A stretch of 5,959 nt of DNA from Rhodospirillaceae bacterium (lineage in GTDB: Bacteria; Pseudomonadota; Alphaproteobacteria; UBA8366; GCA-2717185): the NCBI GenBank assembly GCA_002717185.1, contig PBDC01000038.1, positions 11,266 through 17,224 on the forward strand, read 5' to 3'. Shown here piece after piece: positions 1 to 5,959 of the stretch; position 1 is the stretch's first letter; each line of letters begins with the position of its first letter. A model generated the notes under the pieces. It did not search any database. It saw only the letters and a list, made by a program, of their open reading frames with translations, and was not told where the DNA came from. A program made the translations under genes and the position numbers.

Positions 1-1830
1 ACCAACGGGTTCGGTGACATTCTTGAGATAGGTCGCCAACGGCGCTTCGACCCCTACGACTTGGAACGTCCAAAGCTGGCACCGCTCGTGCCGCGCAACC
101 GGGTGGCGGAAGTGCCAGAGCGACTGGACGCCAGCGGTAAAGTCCTGGTCGCGCTCGACGAGACGGCAATCCGAGCGGCCTTCGCCAGCCTGCGCGACCA
201 AGGTGTCGAGGCCATCGCAGTCTCCTTTCTACACGCCTATCGTGATCCACAACACGAACAGAGGGTGCTGACACTGGCAACGCCTGACCAGATCGGTTCC
301 GAGACGCCGGTCTTCGCATCACATCGTATCGTACCAGAAGCCCGTGAATTCGAACGGACCAGCACCACGGTCATCGCTGCCTACCTGGCGCCCGTGGTCG
401 GCCAATACCTGCGAGCTCTGTCCGCACATTTGGCGAACCGGGGGGCCTCACGGCGCTACTGGGTAATGAAGTCCAGCGGCGGCCTGTTCGATTCCGAAAC
501 CGCCTGTGCACACCCTGAAGAGCTAGTGGAGTCTGGGCCCGCTGCAGGCGTCATCGGCGCGGCCTCGGTGGCCCGCGAGCTCGACATTCCCGACATCATT
601 TCCTTCGATATGGGCGGCACTACCGCCAAGGCCTCTTTGGTCAGCGGCGGCGTGCCGGCAATGAACTATGAGTACGAAGTAGGCGGAGCGGCTCATGCCG
701 GTGGCTTTTTGCAGAAGGGCACCGGCTACCCGCTGCGGGTTCCAGTGATCGATTTAGCCGAAGTGGGTACGGGCGGCGGCAGCATCGCATGGATCGATAC
801 AGGCGGCGCATTGCGGGTTGGGCCGCGCAGCGCCGGTGCTTCACCAGGACCGGTATGCTATGGACGCGGCGGCACGGAGCCCACGGTAACCGACGCCGAC
901 TTGATACTGGGTTATCTCGATGAGGTGGGCTCCGGACAATATCTCGGGCGCATGTCGCTCGACACGGCGCACGACGCGATCAGGACGCGCATAGCGGATC
1001 CGCTAGGCCTGTCGATAGAGGATGCTGCGCGTGGAATTTTCGACCTGGCCAACGCACAGATGGCCGACGCCGTCCGGCTCGTTTCAGTCGCAAGGGGCGT
1101 CGACCCCAGAGAGTTAACGCTTGTTGCATTCGGTGGTGCCGGGCCCGTCCATGCCTGGGCCATCGCCCAGCAATTGCTAATCGGCACCGTTCTGATCCCG
1201 CCTCACCCCGGTGTTTACTCCGCGCTAGGGCTGCTGGGTGCAGACTTCCGTGTAGACCAAAGCCGTGGCGTGAGGATTGCGCTCGCAGCGGCTGCGGCGA
1301 GCAGAGACCTTTCGCAACTATTCGTCGCATTGGAGACCCAGGCTACACAGGAAATGAAGGGCCAAGGGCATGACACAAGCACGATTGAAGTTCGATACGC
1401 CGCCGACATGCGGTATCTGGGACAATCCTACGAAGTGAATGTTGCCTTGCCCGCATCCACACCGATCGACACACGCCAAGCGGAGGCCGCGTTTCATGAA
1501 GAGCATGCGCGCCTTTACGGACATGCAAATATTGGCGAACCCGTAGAAGTCATCATCGTGCGCGTCAGCACCCAGATCGCGGGCGTCCCTCCAACATTGA
1601 CGGGCGGTAAAATGGGATCTGCATTGCCGGCGACGCGAACCCGCAATCTCCACTTTGACGGAGTTATGCACGCGACACACGTGCATTCTCGGCACGAAGT
1701 GACCGCCAACATCATCGGTCCTGCAGCCATCGAGCAAGCTGATACGACCGTCATCGTGCCACCTGGCGCGCTGGTTACCCTGATGGACAACAGATGTCTG
1801 CGCGTGGAACTGGAAGGATCGTCGACATGA
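1..1830 (+). CDS. hyuA: HyuA-family ATP-dependent hydantoinase/oxoprolinase subunit A, 5'-truncated
   Basis: The reading frame is open from base 1 to the TGA at 1828-1830, giving 609 visible residues. The first 20 codons already match the family (a GFGDILEIGRQ stretch followed by PYDL), so the true start is upstream and the TTG at 61 is an internal leucine. Family members run about 680-720 residues, so roughly 80 are missing, including the first phosphate-binding motif expected near the N-terminus. Visible motifs, numbered from window codon 1: MKSSGG at 156-161, ESGPAAG at 177-183, DMGGTTAK at 203-210 (second nucleotide-binding motif of the actin-like ATPase fold), VGTGGGS at 255-261, GPRSAGASPGP at 274-284 followed by TVTDADL, and AFGGAGPVHA at 376-385. 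In the family this subunit binds and uses ATP to activate the substrate for the partner HyuB subunit, in the cytoplasm. hyuB overlaps its stop codon, which fits a stoichiometric complex. Alternatives within the family are 5-oxoprolinase, caprolactamase or acetone/acetophenone carboxylase subunits. The family is certain; the substrate is unknown. Confidence 0.95.
   Translation, partial: TNGFGDILEIGRQRRFDPYDLERPKLAPLVPRNRVAEVPERLDASGKVLVALDETAIRAAFASLRDQGVEAIAVSFLHAYRDPQHEQRVLTLATPDQIGSETPVFASHRIVPEAREFERTSTTVIAAYLAPVVGQYLRALSAHLANRGASRRYWVMKSSGGLFDSETACAHPEELVESGPAAGVIGAASVARELDIPDIISFDMGGTTAKASLVSGGVPAMNYEYEVGGAAHAGGFLQKGTGYPLRVPVIDLAEVGTGGGSIAWIDTGGALRVGPRSAGASPGPVCYGRGGTEPTVTDADLILGYLDEVGSGQYLGRMSLDTAHDAIRTRIADPLGLSIEDAARGIFDLANAQMADAVRLVSVARGVDPRELTLVAFGGAGPVHAWAIAQQLLIGTVLIPPHPGVYSALGLLGADFRVDQSRGVRIALAAAAASRDLSQLFVALETQATQEMKGQGHDTSTIEVRYAADMRYLGQSYEVNVALPASTPIDTRQAEAAFHEEHARLYGHANIGEPVEVIIVRVSTQIAGVPPTLTGGKMGSALPATRTRNLHFDGVMHATHVHSRHEVTANIIGPAAIEQADTTVIVPPGALVTLMDNRCLRVELEGSST
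1812..1818 (+). promoter_or_regulatory. Shine-Dalgarno sequence for hyuB
   Basis: GGAAGGA lies within the last codons of hyuA, eight bases before the ATG at 1827. It decides the hyuB start: an upstream in-frame ATG at 1794 would add 11 residues that do not resemble the family N-terminus and has no comparable ribosome site. The site supports translational coupling with hyuA. Confidence 0.75.
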
Positions 1831-3485
1831 CGGCACCGATCGATCCCGTCACGATGCAAGTTGTTGGTAACTATTGCCGCACGGTGACCAACGAGGTGGA
1901 GGTGGCGATGATCCGCGCTGCTTACTCGCCTGTCACCAAGGAGGCGTTCGACTGTTCGGCTGGGATAATCGATCCATCCAGCGAATTCTGGGCCTTGGCT
2001 GACGCCATCCCGGTGCAGTGTTCAGTTCTGGCCACGGTGCATCGCGCCATGCTCGAAAATTACGGCAAGACGCTAGAACCGGGCGACATTCTATTCACCA
2101 ACGATCCATGGTCTGGCTGCCCGCATCTGAACGATTTCGTGTCGATCGCCCCGGTCTTCGCGGAAGATGAGATCATCGCCTATATCGGCACTCTGATGCA
2201 CCAGACCGATGTCGGGGGCAAAACGCCGGGCAGTATGCCGGCAGATGCGACGGAAATCTTTCAGGAAGGATTTCGGGTACCAGTGCAACGATTGTTCACC
2301 AGGGACGGCTTCAACGAACCGGTGCTAAACATCCTTCTCGCCAATTCCCGCACGCCAACCAGTTTCCGCGGCGACCTGTCGGCGCAGGTAGCAGGCACGC
2401 GGCTTGGTATTCGGCGGATGCAGGAAGCAGTTGAACGCTTCGGCAAGGAGCGCTTTGTCATCCATGCCCGCGCCCATGTCGACTACAGCGAGCGACGCGT
2501 GCGTAACCAATTGCGGCAATTGAAAACTGGCTCCTATAGCGCGGAACGCCATGTCGACGGTCCCGACTATGACAGTGCGGACCAGGGCATCTCCGTCGTG
2601 GCAGACGTCGAAATCGGTGACGGGCAGGTAAGCGTCGACTTTTCGCGGTCAAGCGAACAGGTGCCGCGCCCGCTAAACTGCGTGTTATCCAACGCCATTG
2701 CACCCAGCCTGGTAGCGCTGCGCTGCATGCTTGACAATGACCTACCCATGAATGGCGGACTGCAACGCGCGCTGACAGTGACCTGTGCGCCGGGTTCGAT
2801 CCTCAACCCAGTCTTGCCAGCTCCGGTGGGGGCCCGCGCCGTGGTGGCGTCGCTTGCCTATGACTGCGTACTCGAATGCCTCGGTCAGGCATCACCGGAC
2901 AAGGCCTGCGCGACGTCGAGCGGCGGCACCACCATGCCCTTCATCTGGGCCCCGCAGACGACACCTGGCGAGGAGCCACGGATCCTGGTGGACAATTCGC
3001 TAACCGGCGGCACCGGCGCCCGTTCTAGTGCAGATGGCATGGACGCTGTGGACAATACGGTCACCAACGCAATGAACTATCCGGCGGAAATGCTGGAACA
3101 GGAGTACCCGGCAATCGTCGAACGGCACGAGCTGCGTGACGGTTCCGGCGGTGCCGGCGAATATCGTGGCGGCGAGGGCTTGCGACGCGTTCTACGGTTC
3201 CTCGCTCCGGGCAACCTCTCGCTCCGGGGGCACCGGCATCAGTATCCGCCCCCAGGCTTTGCTGGCGGCGAGCCAGGCGCACCGTCTCTTTTTTCCCTCG
3301 AACGCGGCGGTGTCACGCAACCCATCCCTCCACAATCCTCGGCAATTGCCACCGAGGTCGGCGACCGCTTCATCGCGGAGACGCCAGGTGGCGGCGGCTA
3401 TGGCCCAGTAGCCGAGCGACGCGAAAGCAAAAATCCTCTATCCCGGTTGGGTATTTTGGCTTCGAATGAAGCAAAGGATGATTGA
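1827..3485 (+). CDS. hyuB: HyuB-family hydantoinase/oxoprolinase subunit B
   Basis: This 552-residue protein belongs to the hydantoinase B family, the catalytic partner of HyuA in ATP-dependent ring-opening amidohydrolases and related carboxylases. The start is the ATG that overlaps the hyuA stop as ATGA. The protein then opens with the typical DPVTMQVVGN at residues 6-15. Other family landmarks are AAYSPVTKEAFDCS at 31-44, NDPWSGCPHLNDF at 92-104, LMHQTDVGG around 123-130, RDGSGGAGEYRGGEG at 437-451 and the C-terminal ETPGGGGYG at 518-526. D42, H100, D103 and H125 sit where metal ligands are placed in the caprolactamase beta subunit, as I recall that structure, so a metal site is likely intact. 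The length fits hydantoinase/caprolactamase-type HyuB better than the much longer (about 770-residue) acetone carboxylase alpha subunit. No signal peptide or membrane segment is seen, so it is cytosolic. The family is certain. Whether it hydrolyses a lactam, a hydantoin or something else is open. Confidence 0.95.
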   Translation: MTAPIDPVTMQVVGNYCRTVTNEVEVAMIRAAYSPVTKEAFDCSAGIIDPSSEFWALADAIPVQCSVLATVHRAMLENYGKTLEPGDILFTNDPWSGCPHLNDFVSIAPVFAEDEIIAYIGTLMHQTDVGGKTPGSMPADATEIFQEGFRVPVQRLFTRDGFNEPVLNILLANSRTPTSFRGDLSAQVAGTRLGIRRMQEAVERFGKERFVIHARAHVDYSERRVRNQLRQLKTGSYSAERHVDGPDYDSADQGISVVADVEIGDGQVSVDFSRSSEQVPRPLNCVLSNAIAPSLVALRCMLDNDLPMNGGLQRALTVTCAPGSILNPVLPAPVGARAVVASLAYDCVLECLGQASPDKACATSSGGTTMPFIWAPQTTPGEEPRILVDNSLTGGTGARSSADGMDAVDNTVTNAMNYPAEMLEQEYPAIVERHELRDGSGGAGEYRGGEGLRRVLRFLAPGNLSLRGHRHQYPPPGFAGGEPGAPSLFSLERGGVTQPIPPQSSAIATEVGDRFIAETPGGGGYGPVAERRESKNPLSRLGILASNEAKDD

Positions 3486-3548
3486 TTGTTACGACTGATG
3501 GAACTCGCGCCCATGGTGCCGCCGCGTCTCTTCTCTTAAGCTGGCGCC
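3486..3548 (+). other. Intergenic gap between hyuB and the GMC oxidoreductase
   Basis: I found no convincing hairpin terminator with a T-run, no -35/-10 pair and no obvious operator in these 63 bases. A TAA at 3537-3539 is in frame with the downstream gene and 12 bases before its ATG, so that gene cannot start further upstream. A 13-codon ATG frame (MELAPMVPPRLFS, 3498-3539) fits in the gap but has no ribosome site and is probably chance. The absence of a terminator favours read-through from hyuAB. Confidence 0.5.
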
Positions 3549-5159
3549 ATGCCTGATTCAAACGCTCAATACTACGATTTTATCATCGTCGGCGCCGGAT
3601 CGGCCGGCGCCGCCGTTGCACATCGACTGTCAGCGGACCCAAAACACAAGGTGTTGCTGTTGGAGGCTGGACCGGAGAGCCATCGCTGGTCACGCGTACC
3701 GGCCGGCTACGCTAAGCTGCTGCACAATCCGAAAGCCAACTGGTGCTACCAGTCCGAGCCCATCGCCAACGCGAATGGACGCTCGATCTTTGTACCGCGC
3801 GGCAAGATGCTTGGCGGGTCGAGCTCGATCAATGGCACCGCCTTCGTACGCGGTCAGGCACAGGACTACGACACCTGGGCGCAAATGGGCAATCGCGGTT
3901 GGAGCTATCGCGAGGTCCTGCCCTGCTTCAAACGCATGGAAAGGTACGAAGGCGACGGTGACGACGAATATCGCGGCCGCGATGGGCCTTTGCGTGTTAC
4001 CGATCCAGACGCCAGCGATCCACTGATGGCGACCATCATTAGAGCGGCCGGCGAGGTCGGGATCCCGCACAATCCGGATTATAATGGCGCACAGCAGGAC
4101 GGCATCGCGATGAGCCAGGCGACCATCGCCGATGGTCGGCGGATGAGCACCGCTCATTGCTACCTGACACCGATCCGCAACCGGCCGAACCTGCATATCG
4201 TCACCAACGCCCTGACCGAGAAAATCCTGCTAGACGGCAAGCGCTGCAGTGGCGTTCGCTATACTGTCGGCGGCAAGACACTGGAGGCAAAGGCGGGGCA
4301 CAACCTTGTCATTAGCGCCGGTTCAATCAATTCGCCACAACTACTCGAACTGTCAGGCATCGGCCAGCCAAAGCTGTTGCAGGAACTCGGCATCGAAGTG
4401 CGGTGCGCACTGCCAGGGGTCGGTGAAAATCTGCGTGATCATTTCGCACCCCGCACGCGCTGGGCGATCAAAGCCAAGGGCTATACTTACAACGACCGTG
4501 GCCGCGGGCTCGGCCTCGTCAATCAGGTGCTGCGATATCTGACGACCGGTAAGGGAATGCTGGGTTCGGTTGCGGCACCGTTGCGTGCCTTCGTACGCTC
4601 GCGCGAGGGGCTGGAGGCCCCAGACCTGCTGCTTGGCTGGGTTCCGATGCTGACTGTCCCGGGTCCGAAGATTTCTAAACAATCCGGCATGACCTGCTAC
4701 GCCCATCCGATGCGCCCGGAAAGCACCGGCAATATCCATGTCACTTCTGTCGACCCTCACCAACCGCCAGCGATCAATTTCAACTTCCTGACAGCACCTA
4801 TTGACGCCGAATTAACCATCAAGGCGGTTCGGATTGTCAGGTCGATCATGACATCGCCCGCGACAGCACAATTGCAAGTCGAGGAGCTAGCCCCCGGCTC
4901 GGTGCTGGATTCGGACGACGAGATCCTCGACTGGATCAAGGCCGCAGCAGAGACCACCTATCACCCCGTCGGCACCTGTAAAATGGGACAGGACAACCGC
5001 GCTGTCGTCGATGAGCGGCTTCGGGTGCACGGCATCGAAGGACTACGCGTCGCCGATGCCTCCATCATGCCAACCCTCATTTCCGGCAACACTAATGCGC
5101 CTTCAATAATGATCGGAGAAAAGGCCGCGGAGATGGTGCTACAGGACACCGCAAACTGA
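3549..5159 (+). CDS. GMC-family FAD-dependent oxidoreductase (choline/alcohol dehydrogenase-like)
   Basis: This complete 536-residue flavoprotein of the glucose-methanol-choline family would oxidise an alcohol, or a cyclic hemiacetal to a lactone. Residues 12-20 (IIVGAGSAG) are the FAD-binding Rossmann loop, and E39 in LLLEAGP should bind the ribose of FAD. Both family signatures are present: the first spans 85-108 ([12 protein letters not shown] and onward), the second 258-272 ([15 protein letters not shown]). Residue I94 lies where choline oxidase has the histidine that links FAD covalently, so the cofactor is probably non-covalent. The catalytic pair appears to be H472 ([10 protein letters not shown]) and N516 (SGNTNAPS); their 44-residue spacing matches the His/Asn pair of choline oxidase. 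The start is fixed by an in-frame stop 12 bases upstream and by the Rossmann motif so close to the N-terminus, although the Shine-Dalgarno is poor. There is no signal peptide, so it is cytosolic. Length is normal for choline dehydrogenase-like members. The electron acceptor (oxygen, quinone or another) and the substrate cannot be told from sequence; betA is not assigned because no betaine genes are nearby. Confidence 0.95.
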   Translation: MPDSNAQYYDFIIVGAGSAGAAVAHRLSADPKHKVLLLEAGPESHRWSRVPAGYAKLLHNPKANWCYQSEPIANANGRSIFVPRGKMLGGSSSINGTAFVRGQAQDYDTWAQMGNRGWSYREVLPCFKRMERYEGDGDDEYRGRDGPLRVTDPDASDPLMATIIRAAGEVGIPHNPDYNGAQQDGIAMSQATIADGRRMSTAHCYLTPIRNRPNLHIVTNALTEKILLDGKRCSGVRYTVGGKTLEAKAGHNLVISAGSINSPQLLELSGIGQPKLLQELGIEVRCALPGVGENLRDHFAPRTRWAIKAKGYTYNDRGRGLGLVNQVLRYLTTGKGMLGSVAAPLRAFVRSREGLEAPDLLLGWVPMLTVPGPKISKQSGMTCYAHPMRPESTGNIHVTSVDPHQPPAINFNFLTAPIDAELTIKAVRIVRSIMTSPATAQLQVEELAPGSVLDSDDEILDWIKAAAETTYHPVGTCKMGQDNRAVVDERLRVHGIEGLRVADASIMPTLISGNTNAPSIMIGEKAAEMVLQDTAN

Positions 5160-5176
5160 ACCGAAAGACCCATCAA

Positions 5177-5959
5177 GTGACCTACAACGTTTTTGTTACG
5201 CTCCAAGGCGATGACCGTATCGCCCGCTTCTCAATGGACCCGGATACCGGTGCGCTTGAGCGGCGCGAAGATGTCGCTCTGGCAGGCGGCCCAGCCCCGG
5301 TCGCAATTTCGCCGGACCAACGGTTCATGCATGTGGCGCAGCGCAGTTCAAAACAACTCACCAGCTTCCGGATTGGCATAAAGGACGGCAGCCTGGCGCC
5401 GCTCGGCACCATCCCGCTCGGCTCCGACCCCTGCTATCTAGGGATGGATCGGACCGGCCAATTTCTCCTGGGAGCCTACTATCTGGCAGAGAGGGTATCC
5501 GTACATCGTATCGGCACGGATGGTGCGCCGCTGAACCCACCAGTCGAATGGCGCACAACCGGCCGCGGCGCGCATTGCATGCAAACCGACCGTGCCAACC
5601 AATTCGCCTTCGTTCCCCATATCGAGGGCAGCGGCGCGCCCAACGCGATCTTCCAGTTTCGGTTCGACCCGGAATCTGGCCAACTGGCGCCGAATACACC
5701 AAACCGGTTTGCCGCCTCAGAAATGTTGGGGCCCCGGCACTTCTGCTTCCATCCCGCGCTGGAGGTGATCTACGTCTCTAACGAGCAAGGCTGCAGCATC
5801 AGCGTCCTCGACTTTGAGCCCAACGCCGGCAACCTGTCGCACCGGCAGACAGTGACAACCCTGCCGGCGGATTGGGAAGGTGCCAACAAATGCGCGCAGA
5901 TCCGCATGACACCGGACGGCCGGTTTCTCTACGCACCTAACCGGGGCCATGACAGCATA
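5177..5959 (+). CDS. Lactonase-family beta-propeller protein, 3'-truncated
   Basis: An open frame from GTG at 5177 runs to the window edge without a stop, giving 261 residues; family members usually have about 330-380. It matches the lactonase / 6-phosphogluconolactonase (Pgl-type) seven-bladed propeller family, whose members hydrolyse sugar lactones or cyclise muconates. Propeller-strand repeats of the form xPDxRFxxVxxR recur: [12 protein letters not shown] at 45-56, [12 protein letters not shown] at 91-102, [12 protein letters not shown] at 137-148, [14 protein letters not shown] at 192-205 and [16 protein letters not shown] at 245-260. GPRHFCFHP at 185-193, with the NEQG and NRGHDS stretches, is highly characteristic of the family. 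The GTG is chosen because [18 protein letters not shown] is a complete first strand typical of the N-terminus; a weak GAAAGA lies eight bases upstream. It begins 17 bases after the GMC stop, so the two are probably cotranscribed. There is no signal peptide, so it is cytosolic. The family is near certain. True 6-phosphogluconolactonase activity is only one option, and the neighbours suggest a dedicated catabolic lactone. Confidence 0.9.
   Translation, partial: MTYNVFVTLQGDDRIARFSMDPDTGALERREDVALAGGPAPVAISPDQRFMHVAQRSSKQLTSFRIGIKDGSLAPLGTIPLGSDPCYLGMDRTGQFLLGAYYLAERVSVHRIGTDGAPLNPPVEWRTTGRGAHCMQTDRANQFAFVPHIEGSGAPNAIFQFRFDPESGQLAPNTPNRFAASEMLGPRHFCFHPALEVIYVSNEQGCSISVLDFEPNAGNLSHRQTVTTLPADWEGANKCAQIRMTPDGRFLYAPNRGHDSI

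Noticed and set aside
61..63. TTG as a possible start codon of hyuA
   Set aside because: The same frame is open to base 1 and codons 1-20 encode conserved HyuA sequence, so the gene is cut by the window edge and this is an internal leucine.
1794..1826. Upstream in-frame ATG extending hyuB by 11 residues
   Set aside because: The extension does not resemble HyuB N-termini, and the strong GGAAGGA site and ATGA overlap point to 1827.
1318..1836. 172-codon open frame on the minus strand opposite the hyuA 3' end
   Set aside because: Its translation resembles no family I recognise, and it lies wholly opposite a strongly conserved gene; GC-rich coding DNA commonly leaves such antisense frames open.
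3510..3520. Possible hairpin around CCATGG in the hyuB-GMC gap
   Set aside because: Only three base pairs close around the centre and no T-run follows, so it is not a terminator or a credible operator.
3690..4196. 168-codon minus-strand frame opposite the GMC oxidoreductase
   Set aside because: It has no recognisable domain or ribosome site and is opposite conserved FAD-domain coding sequence.
5438..5950. Several minus-strand and alternate-frame open stretches across the last 800 bases
   Set aside because: The lactonase frame from 5177 to the edge explains this region with multiple family motifs; the others show none.

Overview
The window is a compact, entirely plus-strand stretch of bacterial catabolic genes. 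Base composition is roughly 60% G+C by sampled lines. Codons are GC-rich, genes are packed with overlaps or very short gaps, and there are no introns. This suggests a proteobacterium, perhaps an alpha- or betaproteobacterial soil or water organism, but nothing here fixes the taxon and that part is inference.

Layout: (1) 1-1830, the 3' part of a HyuA-type gene (N-methylhydantoinase A / 5-oxoprolinase / acetone carboxylase beta family). Its first roughly 80 residues lie upstream of the window. (2) 1827-3485, a complete HyuB-type gene (hydantoinase B family) that overlaps hyuA by an ATGA and has a good Shine-Dalgarno sequence inside the hyuA end. (3) 3486-3548, a 63-base gap with no clear promoter or terminator. 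(4) 3549-5159, a complete GMC-family FAD-dependent oxidoreductase. (5) 5177-5959, the first 261 codons of a lactonase-family seven-bladed beta-propeller protein (6-phosphogluconolactonase / muconolactonizing-type fold). It starts at GTG and runs off the 3' edge.

How they may work together (inference): HyuA and HyuB form an ATP-dependent amidohydrolase or carboxylase whose classic members open cyclic amides (hydantoins, 5-oxoproline, caprolactam) or carboxylate ketones. No gene for a third, carboxylase-type small subunit is visible. GMC enzymes oxidise alcohols, and some turn cyclic hemiacetals into lactones; lactonases hydrolyse lactones. A single catabolic operon acting on a ring compound that passes through an alcohol or lactone is therefore plausible. 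The substrate cannot be read from the sequence. No RNA genes, mobile elements, CRISPR arrays or long repeats were seen.
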